Positions 8,213-15,622 of a DNA stretch of 50,714 nucleotides are shown piece after piece. Numbering within the stretch: position 1 is the stretch's first letter; every line of letters starts with the position of its first letter. Below the pieces are notes generated by a model, which saw nothing but the letters and a program-made list of their open reading frames with translations, searched no databases and was not told the origin of the DNA. The translations under genes and the position numbers were made by a program. The stretch comes from Uliginosibacterium gangwonense (GTDB lineage Bacteria > Pseudomonadota > Gammaproteobacteria > Burkholderiales > Rhodocyclaceae), in NCBI GenBank assembly GCA_020723855.1, contig DYIB01000008.1:1-50714 (forward strand), written 5' to 3'.

Positions 8213-8650
8213 ATGGGAGTGACCGCCAATCTGCACGAACATCACAAGCTGTGCGACGAGGATTTCGCCGCGGCGGAAGAGGCTGCCCAGAGCGGCGACT
8301 GGAGTGCCTGCGCCGCGGCCTTCGGCAGGTTTCGCGAGGGCCTGCTGGCGCACTTCGGCGTGGAGGAAAACCACCTGTTCCCCGCCTTCGAGCGGCAGAC
8401 GGGCATGAGCGGCGGGCCCACCCAAGTGATGCGCTACGAGCACGGTCAGATGCGCGACCTGGTGAGCCAACTGGAAAGCGCCCTGGCGCAGCAGGATGCC
8501 GAGGCTTTCAGCGGCGCGGCCGAGACGCTGCTGGTGCTGATGCAGCAGCACAACATGAAAGAGGAGAACATCCTCTATCCCATGTGCGATCAGGCGCTCG
8601 GCGGCGACAGCGAGCTCAAGGCGCGCATCGACCGGGGCCTGCGCGGCTGA
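8213..8650 (+). CDS. hemerythrin-like domain protein
   Basis: 145 residues forming a compact HHE four-helix bundle: NLHEHHKLCDEDF near the start, HFGVEENHLFPAFE near 46-60, RYEHGQMRDL in the middle and QQHNMKEENILYPMCD near the end supply the His/Glu ligands expected of a di-iron site. It is the first gene of a three-gene unit with a DUF2249 protein (13 bases downstream) and a multi-spanning membrane protein, behind two FNR-type boxes. Family members act in oxygen or NO binding and in repair of iron-sulfur centres; context of nnrS and a Dnr-like regulator favours an NO-related role, by inference. Confidence 0.92.
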   Translation: MGVTANLHEHHKLCDEDFAAAEEAAQSGDWSACAAAFGRFREGLLAHFGVEENHLFPAFERQTGMSGGPTQVMRYEHGQMRDLVSQLESALAQQDAEAFSGAAETLLVLMQQHNMKEENILYPMCDQALGGDSELKARIDRGLRG

Positions 8651-8663
8651 CGACGGAAGAACC

Positions 8664-8885
8664 ATGGCCGAGCAAAGGGTGATCGACGGTCGCGGGCTGA
8701 TGCCGCCCGAGCCCCTGGAGCTGACTCTCGCGGCACTGGACACCCTGCCCGAGGGCGAAGAACTCTTGCTGCTGCTCTACTGCGAGCCCCATCCCCTCTA
8801 CAACATCCTCAAGCAAAACGGTTACCGCTATCGCACCGGGCTCCACGCGGACGGCACGGTCGAAGTGCGCATCTCGAGGCGGTAG
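8664..8885 (+). CDS. DUF2249 domain protein
   Basis: 73 residues: RVIDGRGLMPPEPLELTLAA, then a hydrophobic strand EELLLLLYCEPHPLYNIL, then a basic C-terminus VEVRISRR. This matches the small DUF2249 (TusA-like fold) proteins, which often sit beside hemerythrins and in denitrification or NO-response loci but have no established biochemical role. Here it stands alone rather than fused to a hemerythrin. It is 4 bases upstream of the membrane-protein gene and 13 bases after the hemerythrin, so all three are one operon. A conserved Cys and two His (CEPHPLYNIL plus H76-like region absent) give little on chemistry. Confidence 0.87.
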   Translation: MAEQRVIDGRGLMPPEPLELTLAALDTLPEGEELLLLLYCEPHPLYNILKQNGYRYRTGLHADGTVEVRISRR

Positions 8886-8889
8886 CGCC

Positions 8890-10182
8890 ATGCAGGGCCT
8901 CTCGTTCGAGCAGGCACCTCCCATCTCGGTGCCCTTCCGCTTCTTTCTCACCGGTCCGCTGTTCGGCATCGCGGCCGGCCTGCTGCTGTTGTGGCAAGGT
9001 CCCGACATCTTCACTTCCCGTTGGACCTCGGCGGCCCTCGCCCTGACCCATCTCATTGCCGTCGGCTTCATGCTCCAGGCCATGTGCGGCGCCCTGCTGC
9101 AGATCGTGCCCGTGGCGGTGGGGGCCAACATCTGGCGGCCCGGCACCGTGACCTTGTTCACCCACATCGGCCTGACGGCGGGCACCGTGGTGCTGATCGC
9201 CGCTTTCCTGACCGAGTCCGCCGCTCTGTTTCGTCTGGCGGCACCGCTCATGGGGCTGTCGCTGGGAGCGTTTGCCGCCGTCGTGCTGTACGCCCTCATC
9301 CGCACGCCTGCCCGGGGGGCGACCCTGCTGGTGCTGCGCCTGGCGGTGATCGGCCTGTTCGTGACTCTGATCCTCGGTACCACGCTGGCTTCCGCCTTCG
9401 GCTGGCAGATCGTCATGCCCCTCATGGAAATCACCCATGTGCACGCCGCCTGGGGCCTGGGCGGCTGGAGCATGCTGCTGGTCATGGCCGTGGCCTATCT
9501 GGTCGTCCCCATGTTCCAGCTCACGCCGCCCTATCCGCGCAGCCGCGCCTGGGGCGTGCCCATCGCCGGCTTCGTCCTGCTGGCCGTCTGGTCGCTGCTG
9601 TGGCTGGCGGGGGAGGGCGGACAATGGGCGCGTGCAGCCTTTGCCGTGGCCGCGGCGGTCGTCTTCGGTGCCTTCGCCGCCACCACCCTGCAACTGCAGG
9701 GCAAGCGCCGCCGCAAGGCGGCAGAGCCCACGCTGTTGTTCTGGCGCACGGCGATGATTGCCCTGCTGGCCGCGGCGGCACTGATCATTGCCGGCCAGTG
9801 GATTCCCGCCGTGGACCGCTACAGCGGCACACCCTTCCTGATCGGCATGCTGGTGCTGCTGGGGGTGTTCATGAGCGTCATCAGCGGCATGCTGTACAAG
9901 ATCGTGCCCTTCCTCAACTGGCTGCACCTGCAGAACCGCGGCAGGCCCGGTCTTGCCGTGCCCAACATGAAACAGATGATTCCCGAGTCGCGCATGTACC
10001 TGCAGCTCAAGCTGCATCTGGCATCGCTGGGATTGTTGCTGGCGGCGGTGGCGCTGCCCGTGCTGGTCTATCCGGCGGCGCTCGCCTTCATTGCCTCCTG
10101 CGCATGGCTGGAGTGGAACCTGGTGGCCGCCACGCGCCTCTATCGGCGGGTGAGCGAACGGGTGGCCCAGACGCAGGCCTGA
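8890..10182 (+). CDS. multi-spanning membrane protein, haem-copper-oxidase-I-like or NnrS-like
   Basis: 430 residues with about 12 hydrophobic segments. Histidines lie in or near the membrane: H54 (LTHLIAVGF), H92 (FTHIGL), H183 and H185 (ITHVHAAWGLGGW), and one in NWLHLQNR near residue 344. The HxH pair beside a Gly/Trp-rich helix recalls subunit I of haem-copper oxidases and NO reductases, and H-xxxx-GF recalls NnrS, but the full ligand set is not evident, so it may bind haem or metal without being an oxidase. I do not recognise a named family with certainty. It is the last gene of the hemerythrin/DUF2249 unit and convergent (1 base apart) with the Dnr-like regulator gene. A role in NO or oxygen handling is inferred. 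Confidence 0.75.
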   Translation: MQGLSFEQAPPISVPFRFFLTGPLFGIAAGLLLLWQGPDIFTSRWTSAALALTHLIAVGFMLQAMCGALLQIVPVAVGANIWRPGTVTLFTHIGLTAGTVVLIAAFLTESAALFRLAAPLMGLSLGAFAAVVLYALIRTPARGATLLVLRLAVIGLFVTLILGTTLASAFGWQIVMPLMEITHVHAAWGLGGWSMLLVMAVAYLVVPMFQLTPPYPRSRAWGVPIAGFVLLAVWSLLWLAGEGGQWARAAFAVAAAVVFGAFAATTLQLQGKRRRKAAEPTLLFWRTAMIALLAAAALIIAGQWIPAVDRYSGTPFLIGMLVLLGVFMSVISGMLYKIVPFLNWLHLQNRGRPGLAVPNMKQMIPESRMYLQLKLHLASLGLLLAAVALPVLVYPAALAFIASCAWLEWNLVAATRLYRRVSERVAQTQA

Positions 10183-10183
10183 C

Positions 10184-10876
10184 TCAGGGCTCGTATTCGC
10201 GCAGGCGTTTGAGATCGTGCACGGTGACATTCTTGCCGTGCACCGAGATGAGCTTGGCTGCCGACAGATCGTGGAAGATGCGCGACAGGGTTTCGGGGGT
10301 GAGGTTCAGGCGCGAGGCGATGATCTGCTTGCTGGTGGGCAGCTCGATCTCGATCTCGCCCTTGGCTTCGGCGTCGGCATCCGCGCGCTGCAGCAGGAAG
10401 CCGATGACGCGCTGGGTCGAGGAGCGCAGCGAGTAGGACTCCACGTCGCGGATCAGGCTGTGCAGCCGCATGGACAGGCCGGCCAGCATGCGCCGGGAAA
10501 AGGACGGATCCTTCTCCAGCAGGTCGACTACGGCGTTGCGGGCAATGTGCAGCAGCAGGCTGTCCGTCAGGGATTCGGCGAACACCGGATAGGGGCGGTC
10601 CATGAACATGACCGCCTCGCCGAAGCTCTGCTGGGGGCCGAGGATTTCCACCACCTTCTCGTTGCCCTGGGGCGAAGGGAAGGCCAGCTTTATCTGGCCA
10701 TAGACGATGGCGTAAAAACCGCGCGAAGGGTCGCCCTTCTGGAACAGCATTTCCCCTTTGTGCAGGCGCCTTTCCCGCGTGGCCGCCGCCAGGTAGTCAA
10801 GCTGTTCCTGGGAAAGTTCCTGGAACAGGGGAATTCTTTTTAGGATCTGAGCAATATCGAGCTTGTCGTTGTGCAT
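10184..10876 (-). CDS. dnr: Crp/Fnr-family regulator, Dnr-like
   Basis: 230 residues. N-terminal cyclic-nucleotide-binding-type domain (HKGEMLFQKGDPSRGFYAIV, then FGEAVMFMDRPYPV), a long dimerisation helix, and a C-terminal winged HTH with recognition helix near TSKQIIASRLNLTPETLSRI. The N-terminal Cys cluster of Fnr is missing, and the EAVMFMD stretch matches Dnr of Pseudomonas, a haem-based NO sensor that activates denitrification genes. It would bind the same TTGAT-N4-ATCAA type of site found around it. The ATG at 10876 gives a normal length; upstream codons in the same frame lack family sequence. It is divergent from nnrS, with an FNR-type box between them 26 bases before its start, a position suited to autorepression or to activation of nnrS. 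Confidence 0.88.
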   Translation of the reverse strand: MHNDKLDIAQILKRIPLFQELSQEQLDYLAAATRERRLHKGEMLFQKGDPSRGFYAIVYGQIKLAFPSPQGNEKVVEILGPQQSFGEAVMFMDRPYPVFAESLTDSLLLHIARNAVVDLLEKDPSFSRRMLAGLSMRLHSLIRDVESYSLRSSTQRVIGFLLQRADADAEAKGEIEIELPTSKQIIASRLNLTPETLSRIFHDLSAAKLISVHGKNVTVHDLKRLREYEP

Positions 10877-10897
10877 CCGCTGTGTTCCTGGCCTGAA

Positions 10898-10919
10898 CTG
10901 CTTGACCCGAATCAAGCAG
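10898..10919. promoter_or_regulatory. FNR/Dnr-type box between dnr and nnrS
   Basis: Core TTGACccgaATCAA at 10902-10915, within a longer palindrome whose 8-base arms are CTGCTTGA (10898-10905) and TCAAGCAG (10912-10919). Its centre is 33 bases from the dnr start and 80 bases from the nnrS start. No good -10 was found at the class II distance on the plus strand. Confidence 0.7.
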
Positions 10920-10988
10920 CAAACGATACCACGGAACGGCCCTGCCAGGCGACCGGCAGGGCGGCGCGAGTTCGATGGAGAGGACAAG

Positions 10989-12197
10989 ATGCAGCCGAAA
11001 CTTCCCGTATTTTTCCACGCACCCCATCGGGTCATGTTCCTGGCCGGTGCGACCCAGGGCATCGTCGCCCTCGCCTGGTGGGCGCTCGACCTGGCGGCCC
11101 GCCACGGCCGGCTGTTCGGGGCGCCGGACTGGCCCCTGCCCCCCGCCTGGATTCACGGGTTGCTCATGATCTACGGCTTTTTCCCGTTCTTCATCTTCGG
11201 CTTTCTCATGACCGCCGGACCGCGCTGGCAGGGCGCGCAGCCGGTGAAGCGCAGCGCCTATGTTGCGAGTTTCGCCTGCATGGGGCTGGGCTGGATCGGG
11301 TTCTACGCTTCCCTGGTACTGCCCGCCCTGACGGTGCCGGCCTTGGCGCTGGTGCTGCTCGGGTGGATCCTGGGCCTGCCGGAACTGGTGCGGGTGGCAC
11401 GCCAGCCGGCGGAAGACAGGCGCCACGTGGTCCTGGCGGTCAGCGCCCAAGCGCTGGGGGCGCTGGGCCTGGCGGCCTTTACTGCCTATGCCGCGGGCGG
11501 CCCGGCGGGCCTGGCCCGGCCGGCCCTGGGCGGCGGCATCTGGTTCTATCTGCTGCCGCTGCTGGTCACGGTGGTGCATCGCATGCTGCCCTTCTTCTCG
11601 GGCGTGGTCATCCCCAAGTATCGGGGGACGAGGCCCTTCTGGGCCCTCTACGCGCTGCTCGCCTGCTTCGTCAGCCACGGCGTCCTGGAGCTGGCGGGCG
11701 CGCAGCAATGGACCTGGCTGGCGGACCTGCCGGCGGCGGCGGTGGCGTTGCATCTGTCGTGGCATTGGGAGATCCGGCGCAGCTTCGTCGTGCGCATGCT
11801 GGCGGTGCTGCACATTTCCTTCCTGTGGCTGGGCGTGTCCCTGGCGCTGTTCACCATCCAGAGCGCCGCGCTGCTGTTCGGTCGGGGCATCCTCGGGCTG
11901 GCGCCGCTGCATGCCCTCACCATCGGTTTCTTTTCCTCGCTGCTGCTGGGCATGGCCTCAAGGGTGACGCTGGGGCATTCCGGCCGCGACCTGCGCGCTG
12001 ATGCCTGGACCTGGAGCATCTTCTGGGGCATCCAGGCGGTGGCGCTGGTGCGCATCGCGGCGGAGTTCGTGGCGCTGCCGGGACCGGCCAATCTTTCGCT
12101 GCTCGCGGCCCTGGGCTGGCTGGGCATGTACGGCTGGTGGTACGTGAAATACGCGCCCGCCTATCTCAGGCCGCGCCCGGACGGGCGTCCCGGCTGA
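10989..12197 (+). CDS. nnrS: NnrS family haem-copper membrane protein
   Basis: 402 residues with about 12 hydrophobic segments. Family-like His positions include FHAPHRVMFLAG at the start, WIHGLLMIYGF, VVHRMLPFFSG, PLHALTIGFF and VTLGHSGRDL. NnrS is a haem- and copper-containing membrane protein of denitrifiers that protects against NO stress. The ATG at 10989 is preceded by GGAGAGGA with good spacing; the upstream in-frame extension has no family sequence. It is divergent from the Dnr-like regulator and shares an FNR-type box, which fits its known control by NO-sensing Nnr/Dnr proteins. Confidence 0.93.
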   Translation: MQPKLPVFFHAPHRVMFLAGATQGIVALAWWALDLAARHGRLFGAPDWPLPPAWIHGLLMIYGFFPFFIFGFLMTAGPRWQGAQPVKRSAYVASFACMGLGWIGFYASLVLPALTVPALALVLLGWILGLPELVRVARQPAEDRRHVVLAVSAQALGALGLAAFTAYAAGGPAGLARPALGGGIWFYLLPLLVTVVHRMLPFFSGVVIPKYRGTRPFWALYALLACFVSHGVLELAGAQQWTWLADLPAAAVALHLSWHWEIRRSFVVRMLAVLHISFLWLGVSLALFTIQSAALLFGRGILGLAPLHALTIGFFSSLLLGMASRVTLGHSGRDLRADAWTWSIFWGIQAVALVRIAAEFVALPGPANLSLLAALGWLGMYGWWYVKYAPAYLRPRPDGRPG

Positions 12198-12205
12198 AAG
12201 GCGGA

Positions 12206-12211
12206 TACAAT
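12206..12211 (+). promoter_or_regulatory. candidate -10 box for SirB2-like gene
   Basis: TACAAT 30 bases before the ATG at 12241, in the frequent proteobacterial context GGATACAATCGCCCC. No clear -35 match lies at 16-18 bases, so this is tentative. Confidence 0.35.
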
Positions 12212-12240
12212 CGCCCCTTTTCGCCCGAGCCCAAACGCAA

Positions 12241-12627
12241 ATGGCCTACGTCGTCCTCAAGCACATTCATGTCCTGGCAGTCGTGCTGTCCTTCTCGGGA
12301 TTCTTTGTGCGCGGCCTGTGGATGCTGGCCGATTCGCCCATGCTCAACCGCCGCTGGGTGAAAGTGGCACCCCACGTCAATGACAGCGTATTGCTGGTGA
12401 GCGCGCTCGCCCTGGCGGCGCTGATCGGGCAGTACCCCTTCGTACACGGCTGGTTGACGGCCAAGGTGCTGGGGCTGCTGGCCTACATCGGTCTGGGTAT
12501 GTTCGCCCTGCGGCGCGGCCGCAGCAAGGCCCTGCGCGTCGCCTTCTGGCTGGCGGCGCTGCTGATTTTCGGCTACATCGTCTCCGTGGCGCTGAGCAAG
12601 AATCCGTGGGGGTTCCTGGCGGCGTGA
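12241..12627 (+). CDS. SirB2-family membrane protein
   Basis: 128 residues with four hydrophobic segments. Features: LKHIHVLAVVLSFSGFFVRG at the N-terminus, APHVNDSVLLVSALAL, then GWLTAKVLGLLAYIGLG, matching the SirB2 (invasion gene expression up-regulator) family, whose function is unknown. It is 43 bases after nnrS with its own possible -10, and convergent with fnr, the stops being 3 bases apart. Conserved His residues in helix 1 and 2 could bind haem, but that is speculation. Length is typical. Confidence 0.85.
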   Translation: MAYVVLKHIHVLAVVLSFSGFFVRGLWMLADSPMLNRRWVKVAPHVNDSVLLVSALALAALIGQYPFVHGWLTAKVLGLLAYIGLGMFALRRGRSKALRVAFWLAALLIFGYIVSVALSKNPWGFLAA

Positions 12628-12630
12628 CGC

Positions 12631-13401
12631 TCAGCTCTGCTGGTGCGACAGGATCTTCTTGAGGCCGGGGATGTCGAGGATGCGGATGTGCTTCTGCTGC
12701 ACGCCGATCAGCCCTTCCTCCTGGAAGCGCGAGAAGGCGCGGCTCACGGTCTCCAGCTTGAGGCCCAGGTAGCTGCCGATCTCCTCGCGCGTCATGCGCA
12801 GGTGGAACTCGGCCGGCGAGTAGCCGCGGGCGGTGAAGCGCTGCGACAGATTGAGCAGGAAGGCAGCCAGCCGTTCCTCGGCGCGCATCGTGCCGAGCAG
12901 CATCATGAGGCCGTGGTCGCGCACGATCTCGCGGCTCATGACCTTGTGGAAGTTGTGCTGCAGCGTGGTGATCTCGCGCGACAGCGTCTCCAGTTGGGCG
13001 AAGGGAATGATGCACACTTCGCTGTCTTCCAGGGCAACGGCGTTGCAGTTGTGGATTTCGGTGCCGATGCCGTCCATGCCCAGGATCTCGCCGGTCATCT
13101 GGAAGCCGGTCACCTGTTCGCGCCCGTCCTCCATGATGACGTCAGTCTTGAAGAAGCCGGTGCGCACCGCATAGATCGCCTCGAAGTTGTCGCCCACGCG
13201 GTAGAGGTTCTGGCCGCGGCGCACCTTGCGCCGCGCGCCCACGAGCTCGTCGAGCTTCTGCAGGTCTTCGTTGGAAAGTCCTTCGGACAGGCACAGCTCG
13301 CGCAGGCTGCATTGCGAACATGCCACCTTGATGCTGGCAAGGCTGACGGGTATTGCTTGGGGCACTGCTTCTCTCTCTGGTTCGGGGGTCGTTTGATCCA
13401 T
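12631..13401 (-). CDS. fnr: oxygen-sensing Crp/Fnr regulator Fnr
   Basis: 256 residues from the ATG at 13401. Cluster ligands C28, C31, C37 (ACSQCSLRELC) and C119 (EIHNCNAVAL) are all present for an oxygen-labile [4Fe-4S] cluster, so it is Fnr rather than Dnr. The C-terminal HTH reads TREEIGSYLGLKLETVSRAF, with the E-xxSR residues that contact TTGAT half-sites. The start is uncertain: the ATG at 13401 lies inside an FNR-type box and lacks a clear ribosome-binding site, while a GTG at 13365 would give 244 residues, the usual length, behind a purine-rich AGAGAGAAG. Divergent from hemN, a classic Fnr target. Autoregulation through the box is likely in either case. Confidence 0.94.
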   Translation of the reverse strand: MDQTTPEPEREAVPQAIPVSLASIKVACSQCSLRELCLSEGLSNEDLQKLDELVGARRKVRRGQNLYRVGDNFEAIYAVRTGFFKTDVIMEDGREQVTGFQMTGEILGMDGIGTEIHNCNAVALEDSEVCIIPFAQLETLSREITTLQHNFHKVMSREIVRDHGLMMLLGTMRAEERLAAFLLNLSQRFTARGYSPAEFHLRMTREEIGSYLGLKLETVSRAFSRFQEEGLIGVQQKHIRILDIPGLKKILSHQQS

Positions 13402-13406
13402 GTCAA
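13393..13406. promoter_or_regulatory. FNR-type box between fnr and hemN
   Basis: TTGATccatGTCAA, one base from consensus. Centre 59 bases upstream of the hemN ATG, compatible with an activating class II position if the transcript begins near 13441. The site overlaps the upstream candidate start codon of fnr. Confidence 0.7.
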
Positions 13407-13458
13407 CGCCGCTGGAAGCGCGAACAGGCATCTTCGCATCTCGCCTGTTCAAGATACA

Positions 13459-14853
13459 ATGGTCACGACTTTTCAAGACTTGATTTTCGACCCGCAATTG
13501 ATCCGGCGGTTCGATGTAAGCGGTCCTCGCTACACCTCCTATCCGACGGCCGATCGCTTCGTCGAGGCTTTCAACGCGGACGCCTACCGGTTGTGGCTGG
13601 GTAAACGCACCGTGGGCGGCATCGGCAGGCCGCTCTCATTATACGTGCACATCCCGTTCTGCAACACCATCTGCTACTACTGCGCCTGCAACAAGATCAT
13701 TACCAAGGACCACGGGAGATCAGCCAAATACCTGAAATACCTGGATAAAGAGATTGCCATGCAGGCCGGCTTCCTGGAGGGGAGCCACGACGTCATCCAG
13801 CTGCACTGGGGTGGCGGCACTCCCACTTTCCTGTCCCGCGACGAGCTGCGGCATTTGATGGGATCCATCAATGAGCATTTCCGCCTGCTGCCCAATGGCG
13901 AGTACTCCATCGAGGTGGACCCGCGCAAGGTGGATCGGCAGACTGTGGCGCTGCTGGGGGAGCTGGGCTTCAACCGCATGAGCGTGGGCGTGCAGGATTT
14001 CGATCCGTCGGTGCAGCAGGCGGTCAATCGGGTGCAGAGCATCGACGAGACCGAGAACGTGGTGCGCGCCGCGCGCCAGTCCGGCTTCAAGTCGGTGAGC
14101 ATGGACCTCATTTACGGCCTGCCCAGGCAGAACGTGATGAGCTTCAACCGCACCCTCGAGGAGGTGATCCGCATCAGCCCGGACCGGCTGTCGATCTACA
14201 ACTACGCCCATCTGCCGGGGCTGTTCAAACCCCAGCGCCGGATCAACGAAGCGGAGCTGCCCAGCGCCGAGGCCAAGCTGCAGATCCTGTCCCTGGCCAT
14301 ACGCAAGCTGACCGAAGCCGGTTACGTCTATATCGGCATGGACCACTTCGCCAAGCCGGACGACGAGCTGGCGGTGGCCCAGCGCCAGGGGCGGCTGCAT
14401 CGCAATTTCCAGGGCTATTCGACCTATGCCGACTGCGACCTGATGGCCTTCGGCGTCTCGGCCATCAGCAAGGTGGGGCCGACCTATTGCCAGAACTATC
14501 GCACCCTGGACGAGTATTATGATCGCCTCGACAACGGCACCCTGCCGGTGATGCGCGGCATCGAGCTCACCCCGGACGACCTGCTGCGCCGCTCCATCAT
14601 CCAGGCCCTGATGTGCCATTTCGAGGTATCGATCGAGGGTCTGGAAATCGCCCATGTCATCAGCTTCAAGGACTACTTCGCCGCGGAGATCGCCGATCTC
14701 GGGGAAATGGCGGACGCCGGCCTGCTCAAGATCGACGACAAGTGGATCAGCGTGCTGCCGCGCGGCCGCATGCTGGTGCGCGCCATCGCCATGGTGTTCG
14801 ACCGTTACCTGCGGGCGGACCGGGAGCGCGCCAGGTATTCGAAAGTCATTTGA
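13459..14853 (+). CDS. hemN: oxygen-independent coproporphyrinogen III oxidase
   Basis: 464 residues, a normal HemN length. It decarboxylates coproporphyrinogen III to protoporphyrinogen IX without oxygen. Radical-SAM motif HIPFCNTICYYCAC gives cluster Cys at 68, 72 and 75 with the HemN-specific extra Cys at 77. GPRYTSYPTADRF at 22-34, WGGGTPTFL and the C-terminal HemN domain are also present. The ATG at 13459 gives MVTTFQDLIFDPQLIRR; a much longer in-frame reading upstream is only antisense to fnr. Divergent from fnr and placed downstream of an FNR-type box, consistent with anaerobic induction so that haem for cbb3 and denitrification enzymes can be made without oxygen. Confidence 0.96.
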   Translation: MVTTFQDLIFDPQLIRRFDVSGPRYTSYPTADRFVEAFNADAYRLWLGKRTVGGIGRPLSLYVHIPFCNTICYYCACNKIITKDHGRSAKYLKYLDKEIAMQAGFLEGSHDVIQLHWGGGTPTFLSRDELRHLMGSINEHFRLLPNGEYSIEVDPRKVDRQTVALLGELGFNRMSVGVQDFDPSVQQAVNRVQSIDETENVVRAARQSGFKSVSMDLIYGLPRQNVMSFNRTLEEVIRISPDRLSIYNYAHLPGLFKPQRRINEAELPSAEAKLQILSLAIRKLTEAGYVYIGMDHFAKPDDELAVAQRQGRLHRNFQGYSTYADCDLMAFGVSAISKVGPTYCQNYRTLDEYYDRLDNGTLPVMRGIELTPDDLLRRSIIQALMCHFEVSIEGLEIAHVISFKDYFAAEIADLGEMADAGLLKIDDKWISVLPRGRMLVRAIAMVFDRYLRADRERARYSKVI

Positions 14854-14855
14854 CC

Positions 14856-14886
14856 GCGGGAGGAGTGCTCACCTCACTCCTCCCGC
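14856..14886 (+). terminator. strong hairpin directly after hemN
   Basis: Perfect 12-bp inverted repeat (GCGGGAGGAGTG at 14856-14867, CACTCCTCCCGC at 14875-14886) with a 7-base loop, starting 2 bases after the hemN stop. No T-run follows. It probably ends or stabilises the hemN transcript; 18 bases remain before the next gene start, and the stem itself contains an AGGAG. Confidence 0.55.
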
Positions 14887-14904
14887 CTCACGCCTCACCG
14901 AAAC

Positions 14905-15603
14905 ATGACCGGCTACATCGCCGTCTTTCTCATCGGCCTGCTGGGCGGTACCCACTGCATAGGCATGTGCGGCGGCATCGTCAGCGCCCTGTCCTTGCAG
15001 GGGCAGGGGGCGCGGCGGCAGTGGCCATTGCACCTGTCCTACAACCTGGGCCGCATTTCCGGCTATACCGCCGCCGGCGCCGCCTTGGGGGCGCTGGGCG
15101 GCGCCGGTTTCCTGCTGAACGATCTGCTGCCGGTGCAGATGACGCTGTACGTGCTGGCCAACCTCATGCTGGTCGCCCTGGGCCTGTATCTCACGGGGGT
15201 GACGCGGGCGCTGGCGTTCACCGAGAAGGCGGGCCAGGTGCTGTGGCGCCGCCTGCAGCCGTTGACGCGCCGTCTGCTGCCGGTGCGCAGTGCCGGCCGG
15301 GCCTATCCCTTGGGCGTGCTGTGGGGCTTCCTGCCCTGCGGCATGGTCTATGGCGTGCTGGCCACGGCGCTGGTCACGGGCAGCGCGCTGCGCGGCGGCG
15401 CCCTGATGCTGGCCTTCGGCCTGGGCACCCTGCCCAACCTGCTGGCGGCGGGGCTGCTGCTGAAGCGCCTGCAGGGCATCACGTGCCGTCCCCTGGTGCG
15501 GCTGGTGGCCGGGCTGGTGGTGATCGGCTTCGGCGTGTTCGGCCTGGCCAACGCGGCGACTCTCGGGGGGCGTCTGTGGCAGGGCGTGGTATGCCAGGTG
15601 TGA
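14905..15603 (+). CDS. sulfite exporter TauE/SafE family membrane protein
   Basis: 232 residues with about six membrane segments. The N-terminal GGTHCIGMCGGIVSAL motif (H17, C18, C22) and the mid-protein LWGFLPCGMVYGVLATAL repeat are typical of the SafE/UreH-like membrane group often found beside cbb3 oxidase and copper ATPase genes. Such proteins are candidates for metal (copper or nickel) transfer, but transport of any substrate is unproven and the sulfite-export name comes from distant relatives. It follows hemN by about 50 bases behind a hairpin and precedes a stress-protein gene by 19 bases. Confidence 0.85.
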   Translation: MTGYIAVFLIGLLGGTHCIGMCGGIVSALSLQGQGARRQWPLHLSYNLGRISGYTAAGAALGALGGAGFLLNDLLPVQMTLYVLANLMLVALGLYLTGVTRALAFTEKAGQVLWRRLQPLTRRLLPVRSAGRAYPLGVLWGFLPCGMVYGVLATALVTGSALRGGALMLAFGLGTLPNLLAAGLLLKRLQGITCRPLVRLVAGLVVIGFGVFGLANAATLGGRLWQGVVCQV

Positions 15604-15610
15604 TCGCGGC

Positions 15611-15616
15611 TACAAT
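15611..15616 (+). promoter_or_regulatory. candidate -10 box just before the second stress-protein gene
   Basis: TACAAT ending 6 bases before the ATG at 15623, with no ribosome-binding site in between. A start 7 bases downstream would fall on the ATG itself, giving a leaderless message. No good -35 was found. Confidence 0.33.
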
Positions 15617-15622
15617 GGCGCC

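Noticed and set aside
12643-13458. N-terminal 272-codon extension of hemN
   Set aside because: It is antisense to fnr and lacks protein-like composition; hemN family sequence begins at 13459.
13455-13460. TACAAT overlapping the hemN start codon as a -10 box
   Set aside because: A start from it would lie after the ATG; the FNR-type box also fits poorly at that distance.
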